From positions 27,150,855 to 27,214,854 of the forward strand of contig OZ020491.1 of assembly GCA_963971405.1 (NCBI GenBank): a stretch of 64,000 nucleotides of DNA, in the 5' to 3' direction. The position numbers and the translations under genes are program-made. The DNA comes from Psococerastis gibbosa. Lineage: Eukaryota > Arthropoda > Insecta > Psocodea > Psocidae. Below are positions 18,507-24,093 of this stretch, piece by piece (the first letter of the stretch is position 1; every line of letters begins with the position of its first letter). The notes under the pieces were generated by a model that was not told the DNA's origin, searched no databases, and worked only from the letters and a program-made list of their open reading frames with translations.

Positions 18507-21449
18507 TACCATTGACGCAGTGTAACAGGTGGAAGCATGTCTTAACCAAGTACAGATACGAGTCAGCAAGTGTGACAAATTTGAAAGGTTATTGGCAATT
18601 TCAATCATGTTCGTGGTCATTTAGGCCATCGTATATTGGATGAACAATGTTTTAGGATGGCTTCCACTGTATTTGTCTGATAGTCAAGTACCGATAAGGC
18701 GGGGTTTTCACCAACCTCTCATTGCAGAATGCACTTACGTTGACGTGGTAGCAGACATTCAAGACTTAGGCGGGGTTTCCACCGACCTCGCATTGCAGAA
18801 TGCACATGACATTGACGGAAATTTTTGTTTTACTCTATGCCATAGTTAAAATTGATCAATGATCATAGAGTAAAATCACAAACAAACAAACTAAAATTAC
18901 AAAATGGCGTCATGGGATATGTTAAGTACAAACATTTTAATAGATTTCTATAAAAAGAAAAATTCAATGTCATTTGCATTCTGCAATGAGAGGTCGATGG
19001 AAACCCCGCCTAAGTCTTGAATGTCTGCTACCACGTCAACGTAAGTGCATTCTGCAATGAGAGGTCGGTGGAAACCCTGCCTAAGAAGTGCTGTTACCCC
19101 ATGCTATGGCCAATGACACAAACTTACTTACTCCTTGGCGCTACGGCCCGTGAAGGGCCTTAGCCTGCTCAGTCACATCGCGCCAGCGTGCGCGGTCCTG
19201 CGCTCTCTTTCGCCAGTCATCGACGCCAAGGGTCAACAGATCCACCTCGACGTCGTCCAGCCATCGGATCTGTGGCCGTCTTCTCCCTTGGGGCACCTTG
19301 TGTAAGGCTGCTCTTGTAGCCCTATTTTCTGGCATTCGTTCCACGTGATGCGAGCTCTCTTGATTTCGGCTACTATCGAAGGTTCTCGGTATATAGAATA
19401 GAATATTTCTGTATTGAGTCATTAACATGAAACAATAGGCATTCTAAAACCTAAGACACAATAACAATAAATGAAACACTAAAAAATAGCGTAAAGCAGT
19501 ATACCAGTTGTTGGTAGTGGTTTTAGTAATATCTGCACTGAGAATCATGAGAACACCGGCTGTCTAACTCCACATCATGTCCTCCACATACAAGCATTGG
19601 TCTATGAGGTGCCTCTTTAGTATACTTTTAAAAGCAGTTATTTCTTCCACCTCTCTAATGTTCCTAGGCAGCCCTTGTAAGTATCTAGCACCTGCGTAGG
19701 CTGGTTTACCCTCATACCTAAGGGTTCTATGCATAGGGATCACGTGATCATCCCTGCCCCTAGTACCATATCGCGTTGAGCTCGTCATTTCTGTCCCTCC
19801 CTCTCCCCGTGACACAAACTACAGATACCAATGCACATACTGTATATCCCCACAAAAAAAATAAAAAAATCCAGCATCTATCTATATAGGTAGTGAAGCA
19901 TAAATGAGATTTTCTTATGATGGGAAATATGCGAGATGAGATTTACTGTAGCAAATGACATTTACGGTGGCAAATGAGGTTTACGACGGCAAATAGCCGG
20001 AAAATTCTCTCACGGTATCTTTGATTCGATTCCCCCGCGCTCCGCTGACTTACTACCCAAATCAGATTCCCTGTAGACGGAATTGGGTCAGCTTTTATCC
20101 AGATATGCGAGCACATTTGCATACGGAAAATGTATTAAGGTGTTCCCATGTTGAGTTTTTGATCGGGATGGGTTTCGGAGTCTTGTAGCTTTGAAATTGA
20201 TAAATGTGGGACACGGTTTGGTACTTTTGTAGCTATGGCGCTATAATAATAATATCCGGATGGACTTTTTTGGACCTAGGCCCACTGCCAACGACCATAT
20301 GGATCATTTATCGTCGTTGTTCTTGCAAAATGTATGTGCAAATTTTCAATTTTTTGGTTTGGCGCTAAAAGTTTGCTGTGTTAAATCGCGGGTATCCGGC
20401 AAAATATCATGTATCACCGGAATTAAATAGAGACTCAAAACATATAATTTCAAATTGTCGTGTGTTTTCAACTTCCATGTGTATTTATTCCCCTCAAGAG
20501 TTATAATTTTTGACATACGACATTGTGCTCGAACAGCGACGTCTAATTCCTTTCCGTTTCCTTATGAATTTTTGGCCATTAGCAAACTGGTATACGTTCT
20601 CGATGTCAACCTACACCGGCTACAAGCGATAATGGACCATTGGTGCAATAAAAGAGGCGAAAGCAACCATGTTGAATCCATTAGAGCAGAGTATGTTTCA
20701 AACTGCGGCAAACTTGGTTGTGTGCCGAGCATTGGCAGGGGAACATGGTGGGACATGATAACGCGCTGAGACTATACCAATTAGTCTACGTGCGTGTCGA
20801 GTCCTGGTCACCTCCGACTTAATCGTGTGACTTTACCATGTTCCCCAAGGGGTTCGGAATCCACTATAATCAGGAGGTACACCCTGTCAGTCAACTCCCC
20901 ATCCTCCCGAGGTGAAAGAGTCTGCCCATAGGGTGCTTCAAGTTAACAGACAGACTCACTCCCCCCGCCAGACTGACAGGGTTGCTTAAAGCAGAAATGC
21001 TGAAAGCAGGCGTTGGAAACAATAACAACAACAACAGATACGAGTTAGCTGTGGCACTAAAACTTATAAGTGGTCAAAAGTACCCCGTGTTCATCTTTGA
21101 GACAGTCATCTGAGACAGACTATCGTCTTCGGTGGCAAGGCGGTAGCGTGGTTGTACTTGTGCGAGTCTCGACACACCATGCGATCGGAGACGGTACTAC
21201 CCTACAGAGGCGACTGAAGAGGTCAGCCGGATTGGGATACATTCATTAAATTGTTTGTATGCGATTAACCAAGTACAGATAAGAGTTATCTATTAACTTC
21301 TTTTGTTGTTATAGACACGTCGCCGAGGGTACGTGACCGAAAGCTCAGTATGGCAACGACCACATCAGTCCAGCATGGCGATGGGTGGTATTCAAGAGCA
21401 GACTGATGAGCGACGCACAGAAAAGTTACCTCTCCTCCAAAAACCTTAG
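4417..21449 (+). CDS. Atg9: Atg9, autophagy lipid scramblase, 3' part of the gene (nine exons)
   Basis: Join 4417-4601, 5808-5986, 6990-7121, 7892-8045, 9970-10203, 11725-11928, 16566-16716, 17223-17395, 21315-21449. All introns are GT-AG and phases agree throughout, giving ~514 residues ending KLPLLQKP. Motifs seen in order: WQLKDDYKRANN, YLRHFNELDHELNARLNR, DEDV, ENLVWRPEKL, AQVHYLPDSW, VVGVGDVCSFAQMDIR, AEDGKVELSLVHF and SALYLHSLHHRQ; all align by eye with animal ATG9 from mid-protein to the C-terminus. Atg9 is a multipass protein of Golgi/endosomal vesicles that seeds autophagosomes and moves phospholipids between leaflets while Atg2 supplies lipid. The N-terminal ~300 residues lie on exons left of the window. 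No frameshift or internal stop is seen in the joined exons. Introns carry many transposon insertions. Confidence 0.95.
4602..5807 (+). pseudogene. RTE-like LINE reverse transcriptase relic within an Atg9 intron
   Basis: The recognisable coding part (about 4626-5491) starts barely 20 bp after the Atg9 donor. It reads GYADDLNIVAHDEEQ (RT catalytic YADD box), KTLIRPVLMYGGEAW, GRRIQWLGHVHRM, RRPGRPRLRWRDQ and WKRVAEDRPRWRG, the typical C-terminal half of insect RTE-type polymerases. One in-frame TAG at 4868-4870 interrupts it; the frame then continues to a natural stop near 5491. The endonuclease and N-terminal RT are missing, so it is 5'-truncated and inactive. A second decayed copy of its 3' end lies at 60023-60300. 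The remainder of the interval, to 5807, is ordinary intron. Confidence 0.85.
5808..5986 (+). CDS. Atg9: Atg9 exon b
   Basis: Acceptor GTTGTTTTAG, donor CCAA|GTGAGT. Encodes MAKRDPGAFGMRSW, YLRHFNELDHEL and a segment ending INAK. HFNELDHEL is the most conserved ATG9 signature in the window. The internal ATG is not a start. Ends two bases into a codon. Confidence 0.95.
6171..6897 (-). mobile_element. Mariner-like transposon relic, internally deleted
   Basis: Inverted ends ACGAGGGTCAT...AAAAGTAAGGTTCCCA can be matched at both edges (left copy reads ACGAGAGTCATGTAAAAAGT). The flanks are AT-rich with TA steps, as expected for mariner. About 730 bp, against ~1.3 kb for a full element. Lies in the Atg9 intron between exons b and c. 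Confidence 0.8.
6245..6855 (-). pseudogene. Mariner transposase fragment
   Basis: On the minus strand, frames give VLLIEFMPKRTTINSDRYY, then HHDNARPHVSRQSTALLDKF with the second catalytic Asp of the DDE triad, then a C-terminal part ending near KKCVEKSGDNVEK. The N-terminal helix-turn-helix region is missing, and frames shift between segments, so no functional protein is made. TTINSDRYY and HDNARPH are diagnostic of mariner transposases. Confidence 0.82.
6990..7121 (+). CDS. Atg9: Atg9 exon c
   Basis: Acceptor TTGTGTTTCAG, donor GCAG|GTAAGC. Encodes NVACISGVFLAYQVALAI, IDEDVMRIQHWTTA and MAILVFVISVCR: two hydrophobic helices flanking the DEDV loop seen in vertebrate ATG9. One base completes the codon from exon b, and it ends two bases into the next. 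Confidence 0.93.
7122..7891. other. Atg9 intron, no gene seen
   Basis: Includes CCCGTGGCTCGCGAGCC (about 7183-7199), a stretch with a short palindrome, and AT-rich sequence. No element could be bounded. Confidence 0.5.
7892..8045 (+). CDS. Atg9: Atg9 exon d
   Basis: Acceptor TTATGTTACAG, donor AAAGTT|GTAAGT. Encodes MFMPPENLVWRPEKLMAAVL, AQVHYLPDSWLELAHT and FSALFPYKV. ENLVW.PE plus HYLPDSW matches the conserved cytosolic loop of animal ATG9 (PEQLL...HYMPDHW in vertebrates). Confidence 0.95.
8325..8706. mobile_element. Foldback element family B, copy 1
   Basis: Long inverted arms of ~130 bp: left begins GAGTGTACAGCCCGTAGG and right ends GGGCTGTACACTC. Arms include ATTTGGCTCATCAAAGTTGT and its complement. 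TTAA precedes the left end and TTTTAA follows the right. Non-coding. Other copies are at 31734, 32324 (one arm) and 40803. Confidence 0.88.
8738..9010 (+). mobile_element. tRNA-derived SINE-1, copy 1 (interrupted)
   Basis: Head TTTCACCCGAAAGGTTG followed by TTGGTTCGAGTCCCACA, a good Pol III box B. Body contains AAGCAGGCAGTCCCGGGCC and AGAGGGCTTTATAGCCC, and the tail is an ATTT-rich run. Bases ~8818-8895, with a (CATTT)n run, interrupt the body and look like a second small insertion. Confidence 0.78.
9575..9830 (-). pseudogene. LINE 3'-end fragment (GRPRR type)
   Basis: The minus strand reads IVRCIKEGTVEGVNRPGRPR, resembling the C-terminal GRPR region of RTE-like polymerases, then decays. A related copy of the adjacent non-coding part (TTCAGCCGGCTGGCTGG, TGGCATCGATGCCTCCACTC) recurs at 48325-48450. 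Boundaries approximate. Confidence 0.5.
9970..10203 (+). CDS. Atg9: Atg9 exon e
   Basis: Acceptor CTGTCAATTAG, donor ACACAG|GTTTGT. Encodes VYILQECLSPFIIPYILYF (membrane helix), RPKSLEMVDFFRQFTVDVV, GVGDVCSFAQMDIRRNG and ends NQFTQ. GVGDVCSFAQMD is a core ATG9 motif. An earlier GTAAAA at 10163 would change phase and break the join, so the donor at 10204 is preferred: 234 bases, phase 0 to 0. Confidence 0.9.
10204..10860 (+). pseudogene. RTE-like LINE relic, split by a foldback element
   Basis: Reads RDTKLRIYKTLIRPVATYGL, LRALERKIIRRINGPLCEDG and GEDIVRFIKAQRVRWLS, then continues in another frame with YKASMTERRLSGRPRKHW. The remaining 3' sequence (CGCGAGTTGGGAGTC ... CCGAGATGACTGGA) resumes after a 140-bp foldback insertion at 10593-10732. 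The 3' part recurs at 61478-61810. 5'-truncated and frameshifted. It begins right after the Atg9 exon e donor. Confidence 0.78.
10593..10732. mobile_element. FB-A foldback MITE, copy 1 (with TAA duplication)
   Basis: Nearly the whole 140 bp is an inverted repeat: GCGCTTATTCCACCAACGTC at the left and its complement at the right, with inner arm TGACGTGGTAGCAGACAT. Flanked by TAA on both sides. Middle-arm sequence (AATAGTGATAGTA) is unlike other FB-A copies. Inserted into a LINE relic, so younger than it. Confidence 0.92.
11160..11425 (-). pseudogene. RTE-like LINE 3'-end fragment
   Basis: The minus strand encodes MIGHVHRMPDYRPPKAVWEA, GRRPRGRPRRRWADQFQEDL and DRQRWRDIVRAAKSPPG, then stops near a (TTAC)n-like tail: the conserved C-terminus of RTE-type polymerases. 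Only ~85 residues remain. Confidence 0.75.
11725..11928 (+). CDS. Atg9: Atg9 exon f
   Basis: Acceptor CCTTTTACAG, donor GGACCC|GTAAGT. Encodes AEDGKVELSLVHFTYTNPGW, KPPAEAEEF, LLPANDLGLLTSLALSMHSN and ends SGLPGP. AEDGK.ELSL.HF.. TNPGW matches vertebrate ATG9. 68 codons, phase 0 at both ends. A decayed copy follows at 11939. Confidence 0.95.
11939..12105 (+). pseudogene. Decayed tandem duplicate of Atg9 exon f
   Basis: From GTTCACTTTACGTACATTAA to AAACAGCATTTCTGG the sequence follows exon f bases ~11755-11920 nearly base for base (roughly 85-90% by eye), starting ~11 bp after the exon f donor. It carries stops (for example CCACTAGCC where exon f has CCACCAGCT), a frame-shifting indel near TGGGGCGGAG, and lacks the first ~30 bases and acceptor. 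It is a pseudoexon. Confidence 0.88.
12138..12280. repeat. Head-to-head pair of tRNA-like SINE-4 sequences
   Basis: On the minus strand 12138-12195 reads GCGGTTAAGACG... GTGGGTTCGAATACC; on the plus strand 12209-12247 reads GATCGTGGGTTCGAACTCC. Both carry a Pol III box B (GGTTCGAA) and meet head to head, forming ~38-bp inverted arms. The + copy continues to CCTCTAATTTCGGTTAT, a tail shared with 36690-36715 and (reversed) 51588. Confidence 0.65.
12349..12495 (+). mobile_element. SINE-1, copy 2 (5'-truncated)
   Basis: Starts at TGTTGGTTCGAGTCCCACA and continues through AAAGCAGGCGGTCCCGAGCC and GGCTTAGTAATAGAAC to an ATTT-rich tail. Confidence 0.8.
12588..12610. repeat. Poly-G tract
   Basis: About 22 consecutive G, one of several G or C homopolymers of ten or more bases in the window. 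Confidence 0.9.
12811..12945. mobile_element. FB-A foldback MITE, copy 2 (with TTA duplication)
   Basis: Ends GGCGCCATCTCCATCGACCT and its near complement; inner arm TGACGTGGTAGCAGACAT; TTA on both sides. Middle arm (CGTTTTGCATAATGCAAGTG) differs from other copies but pairs with its own partner. Confidence 0.92.
14072..14426 (+). mobile_element. SINE-2 insertion with 11-bp target duplication
   Basis: Begins TGCCAACGGCCTTACCATG, carries AGTCGAGTCCTGGTCACC and ends GTTAGAAACAAACAAC. Flanked on both sides by ATGTTTTTCAA (14061-14071 and 14427-14437). It lies within the left arm of the Tc1-like element and so is younger. Related copies: 17042, 20667, 57841, 59500, 60398. Confidence 0.9.
14560..15529 (-). 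pseudogene. Tc1-like transposase pseudogene
   Basis: Starts MSKGKNCKPEEKKVIHKPRE with a helix-turn-helix (RIIAEMIGRSRTMVEQALK). Later segments in shifted frames read NWKNILFSDETMVNFFGSDG (first catalytic Asp), FQQ, stop, RDPKHSPK (second Asp region) and SPDLNHIENL (Glu). At least two frameshifts and several stops inactivate it. It lies within long inverted repeats and is the inactive source gene of that element. Confidence 0.85.
16258..16500 (+). repeat. Repeat family R5, copy 1
   Basis: Contains TGACTAAGTCATGCTTTCGC, ATTGCGTCAATGGTAAG, GACCTATGGGCCACTATAAG and ends near GTCCATAAAAAGTCC. Further copies: 17829-18565 (minus, split), 20262-20640 (minus), 29906-31727 (split), 37270-37516, fragments near 53400 and 53730. 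Non-coding; possibly SINE-like. Confidence 0.75.
16566..16716 (+). CDS. Atg9: Atg9 exon g
   Basis: Acceptor TTTTTGTGTTGCAG, donor ATCGAG|GTGAGA. Encodes YEALTTSFLNVRAEDDDRG and VSRTEGPGPSADR, part of the less conserved cytosolic tail. Assignment rests on position, strong splice sites and phase fit (0 in, 1 out) more than on sequence match. Confidence 0.8.
16748..16875 (-). repeat. Repeat matching, inverted, the sequence around 22115-22210
   Basis: AATTGAATTAATACCATCAC and TGGTATTATATG here are the complement of sequence at 22130-22200; a third related stretch is at 48190-48260. Confidence 0.6.
17042..17190 (+). mobile_element. SINE-2, copy 2 (5'-truncated)
   Basis: GAGGTCCACCCTGTCAGTCA through GTTAGAAACAACAACAAC. 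It ends about 30 bp before the Atg9 exon h acceptor, so it nearly abuts the polypyrimidine tract. Confidence 0.85.
17223..17395 (+). CDS. Atg9: Atg9 exon h
   Basis: Acceptor TTTTTCTTGTTACAG, donor AGGCAG|GTGAGC. Encodes VIVPEPGGLRGAIADPHTSL, repeats of SMFGAG/SMFGTG, then EVLHTDMAASALYLHSLHHR. The last part matches the vertebrate ATG9 tail (STEMSLHALYMHQLHKQQ). Enters with one base from exon g and ends phase 0. Confidence 0.93.
17829..18565 (-). repeat. R5 copy 2, split by a LINE insertion
   Basis: Left part 17829-18000 and right part 18511-18565 together form one R5 copy in minus orientation; the LINE fragment at 18009-18502 sits between. Confidence 0.8.
18009..18502 (+). pseudogene. 5'-truncated Jockey/R1-like LINE insertion with poly-A tail
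   Basis: Encodes a C-terminal fragment that includes GHGHFNKHMHRVGVKNDSRC, RLCEVEEETAEHILFECEAL and stops at 18391, the cysteine-rich end of a Jockey/R1-type polyprotein. It ends in ~37 A residues. AACTTACC flanks both sides (18001-18008 and 18503-18510), so this is a target-primed insertion truncated at the 5' end. The intact tail and exact duplication suggest relatively recent arrival. Confidence 0.92.
18698..19081. mobile_element. FB-A foldback MITE, copy 3, containing a nested FB-A-like element
   Basis: Outer arms GGCGGGGTTTTCACCAACCT...TTGACGTGGTAGCAGACATT with TAA on each side. In the loop, 18769-19010 is another inverted-repeat element with the same style of ends (GGCGGGGTTTCCACCGACCT) and a core containing AAAATGGCGTCATGGGATAT and TTGATCAATGATCAT. 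The same nesting recurs at 40392 and 63373. Confidence 0.93.
19135..19430 (-). pseudogene. RTE-like LINE 3'-end fragment
   Basis: The minus strand encodes HVERMPENRATRAALHKVPQ, RRRPQIRWLDDVEVDLL and WRKRAQDRARWRDVTEQAKA then a stop: the conserved RTE C-terminus. (TTAC)n-like repeats lie just outside its 3' end. Confidence 0.75.
19560..19820 (-). pseudogene. LINE C-terminal fragment
   Basis: The minus strand encodes IPMHRTLRYEGKPAYAGARY, LQGLPRNIREVEEITAFKSI and LKRHLIDQCLY, the pattern (basic-aromatic, LP..I, FK..LK..L) typical of the extreme C-terminus of CR1/Jockey-type polymerases. Confidence 0.55.
20262..20640 (-). repeat. R5 copy 3 (internally diverged)
   Basis: GGACCTAGGCCCACTGCCAA at the left and CTACACCGGCTACAAGCGAT at the right are R5 ends in minus orientation; about 220 bp of unrelated sequence lies between. 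Confidence 0.65.
20667..21035 (+). mobile_element. SINE-2, copy 3 (near full length)
   Basis: From CCATGTTGAATCCATTAGAG to GGAAACAATAACAACAACAA; includes the box-B-like GTCGAGTCCTGGTCACC. Confidence 0.85.
21120..21268 (+). mobile_element. tRNA-like SINE-3, copy 1
   Basis: TCTTCGGTGGCAAGGCGGTA and TGTGCGAGTCTCGACACACC followed by ACAGAGGCGACTGAAGAGGT and CATTCATTAAATTGTTTGTA. Related copies at 51818-51975, 55793-55862 and 56925-56992. Ends shortly before the last Atg9 exon. Confidence 0.7.
21315..21449 (+). CDS. Atg9: Atg9 exon i (terminal, with stop)
   Basis: Acceptor TTTTGTTGTTATAG. Encodes TRRRGYVTESSVWQRPHQSS, MAMGGIQEQTDERRTEKLPL, LQKP and a TAG stop at 21447-21449. Phase 0 entry matches exon h. 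Short basic/polar tail consistent with insect Atg9 C-termini. Confidence 0.88.
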   Translation, partial: TRRRGYVTESSVWQRPHQSSMAMGGIQEQTDERRTEKLPLLQKP

Positions 21450-21508
21450 ACTTAATACATTTGTATGTTTATATCTATGTGTTTTGAATCCATGATGCCT
21501 ACGACGCA

Positions 21509-21514
21509 ATTAAA
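21509..21514 (+). terminator. Probable Atg9 poly(A) signal ATTAAA
   Basis: ATTAAA sixty bases after the stop codon, with a GT/T-rich stretch (TTGATTTTGTGTTATAG) about 45 bp downstream. The 3' UTR would then be short. Confidence 0.55.
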
Positions 21515-21614
21515 GTATAGACAGGAATCGCGCTTTTGATCGAGGTAGGCAGTTGCTCTTGATTTTGTGTTATAGTGGTAGCTGCGGCCCCATCATGGCG
21601 ATTTGGTATTATTA

Positions 21615-22107
21615 GGGGGTCTTCACAGTGTTCTTGTTATCGAGTTAGATGTGCTATTCAAGTTAACACACAATCGTGAGTGGACCTCGGGAGTGAGTTA
21701 TCATGCTATATCGACAGAGTAAACAACGTGGTAGTAGTCAGACGTTCGTGGCACGGGTTTAAGAAAGTGGCAGAACTCTATTCTAGTGCCACATTTGTTT
21801 ATATTTTTTGTTCATTTTGGTTATTATAATTTTAAGTATTTACGGTAATTGCTTGTGATAATAGATTATACAAATAAATTTAAATACTACAAAATTTTAA
21901 ACGCGTGTTTCAAATCAATCGACCAAAACAAATATGGCGGCGGTCAAACCTGAGCTATAGCAAGGTAAATAACACGTTAACCAACTTGGAAGTGGGTTTA
22001 GGATAGCACGCTGGTTAGCTGGTTGTCGGGTTATCGGTGTGTTAACTTAGCTTGATATAACACACTTAACTAGGTATAACTCGATAACACGAACACTGTG
22101 AAGACCC
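21615..22107. mobile_element. MITE with ends GGGTCTTCACAGTGTT
   Basis: Left end GGGTCTTCACAGTGTTC and ATCGAGTTA reappear as the complement at the right (CGAACACTGTGAAGACCC). TTATTA flanks both sides (21609-21614 and 22108-22113). ~490 bp, non-coding. It splits a repeat whose parts resemble 16748-16875, so it is younger than that repeat. Superfamily unknown. Confidence 0.85.
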
Positions 22108-22284
22108 TTATTATATATAATACATTAATACCGGGGTTAATATAACACCATGCCACGTGATGGTATTAATTCAATTGTTTAAAATATAGGAACAGCAAAT
22201 TTCAGAATTTATACCACAGAACTGAACTGACGCGACGCTGTCGTAGCAAATATAAATATAAATAGCAAAATATAAAGACTAAGG

Positions 22285-22429
22285 CACTATATACCCGGGT
22301 ATTGTCATCCGCCATGTTGTATCCCATATTTCCTATATGGTAAGTATTGTAAGAAAAGTAAGAGATTGAAAAATATTGAAAATAAAGGAATACACGTTTT
22401 AGTATTTTTTTATTAAACACTTCCCTAAT

Positions 22430-22466
<37 letters not shown>

Positions 22467-23075
22467 CGTCTTATATTTACGGGGTGAGACTTAAGACTAG
22501 AAAGTCTTTTTCTGCCTATCCCACGTCCAAAAACAATACAATTTCACAAATACATGCGCTTAACTTAAACAATCTTATTCTAACAATCTTATTCTAACAA
22601 TGCATAAAAAGAACTTATTCTAAACGTGACGTGACGTAAAAAGACATACAGTAACATAAAGACACACAATAAATATCTAGACAGTAGGCCTATTCTTATT
22701 CTAAAGCTATTCTGTTCCTAGCAATTTTTTCAGCAACTGGCTTTTGAACCCACGAATCTTTGGCTGCGATCTAATTTCCTTATTTAGGGAGTTCCACTGG
22801 CGGCAGACATTTACAAAAAATGAACTACCATATAAAGCTGTGTTATGTCGGGGTATTCGCAATGCAAGTCCATTTCTATGGGAATTCAACGGCTTTAGGC
22901 GGTAGCACGTTTTTTAAATAATAATAAATAAACAACGATAAATTTCTAAAAATAAATAGGTAAACACCCAATGCTTGGATTATACACCCATTGGTCTATA
23001 TATATATACACCAGACTTATAATGGATACAATATGGCGGATGATAATACCTGTCTAATATAGATAGAGCCCGAAT
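22285..23075. repeat. Inverted-repeat region enclosing a LINE fragment
   Basis: GGGTATTGTCATCCGCCATG near 22297 and TATGGCGGATGATAATACCT near 23032 are inverted copies ~730 bp apart. They appear to be arms of one foldback element split by the LINE tail at 22432-22910. Confidence 0.55.
22432..22910 (-). pseudogene. LINE 3'-end fragment with (AAT)n tail
   Basis: The minus strand encodes MNSHRNGLALRIPRHNTALY, GSSFFVNVCRQWNSLNKEIR and IRGFKSQLLKKLLGTE, the last ~60 residues of a CR1/Jockey-like polymerase. The 3' side ends in ~10 AAT units (22435-22465). 3'-UTR copies lie at 41225-41400 and 42425-42480. Confidence 0.7.
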
Positions 23076-23224
23076 AAAGACATATCACTCTAGAAATATA
23101 TACATTAATATGAAGAAGTTTTGATTTTGAAATATATTAAGAATTATAAATAATTTGTCCAAATCTAAGGCAGTAAAAACAATAAAGCTTCGAGAAACCT
23201 CAAACTATTGAAAAACAGACCAAT

Positions 23225-23272
23225 GGGTCATTCTAAAAAAAGTGTCAGTTTTCTGTTACTAGTATTTTTTTT
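23225..23272. repeat. Left terminal inverted repeat of the 4-kb transposon
   Basis: First 24 bases match the right end with one mismatch (A/G at position 11), followed by a looser T-run. Confidence 0.9.
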
Positions 23273-23403
23273 TTAAATTAATGTCATTTTAATTATAATG
23301 TTATGGTTATCATCAAGAAGGAAATGAAAACTTCATAATATCACAAAAATTTCGTGTTAATTTTTGTTTTATTTTCTACAGATTGTTCAAAACGGCTTCA
23401 AAA

Positions 23404-24018
23404 TGTCCCCTCCGTGCGCGTTACTCACTCCATCCCGGTCCAATTGACTAAACATCAGTTCTTTTAATAAATGTCTAAAACATTTATTTTATTATAAACA
23501 GTGAAGAAACATGCTAAGAAATGCATTGTTTGGCCCTTATACTGAAGAAAAAAATTGTGACATTTCAAAAACATCTGTGGAATTCATGTTACACAAGTTT
23601 CGTCCCCTCCGTGCAAGCCATTTTCCGCGCCAATTTTAATTTTTATTTTGGCCGGAAATTGATCTTTTGCCACGTTGGACGTGGCAGTAGACAGGTTTAT
23701 TTCTGTTTTGTTGGCAGCCATTGTGTTTTCATTGTGTGAGTATTTTAGAAGCCGATTTTTAATCAGGTAAATATTTTATAATTATTTCGTTTCACATGAT
23801 TCGTCCCCTTTGTGCATGTTTAAAATAATTTATATTATTAAAAATGTATACATTTTTGTTTTTTAAACTAGTCAAGGTTAGTAGTTAATCTCAATTCTTG
23901 CGGCTGAGTATTCTAACCTAAAAGCTATTGCCATGAAAAAATTAACAAATAAGATTTGTCCCCTCCGTTCTAAATGTAGTTGCACGGAGGGGACAGTAAA
24001 GGCACCGTGGAGGGGTTG
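23404..24018. promoter_or_regulatory. Left subterminal motif array (TGTCCCCTCCGTGCAC type)
   Basis: Copies near 23404-23420, 23601-23617, 23801-23817 (TCGTCCCCTTTGTGCATG) and 23956-23970, and an inverted copy at 23981-23995 (TGCACGGAGGGGACA). The last two form an inverted pair. A weak copy is near 24001. Spacing of ~200 bp between the first three is notable. Likely transposase binding sites, by analogy with other elements that carry subterminal repeats. Confidence 0.75.
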
Positions 24019-24093
24019 AAGACTAGAATAATGCTCCGTGAGCACGTCGCAATTAACGATTCTATGTTTTATTATTTCAGATACTGTACTGAT

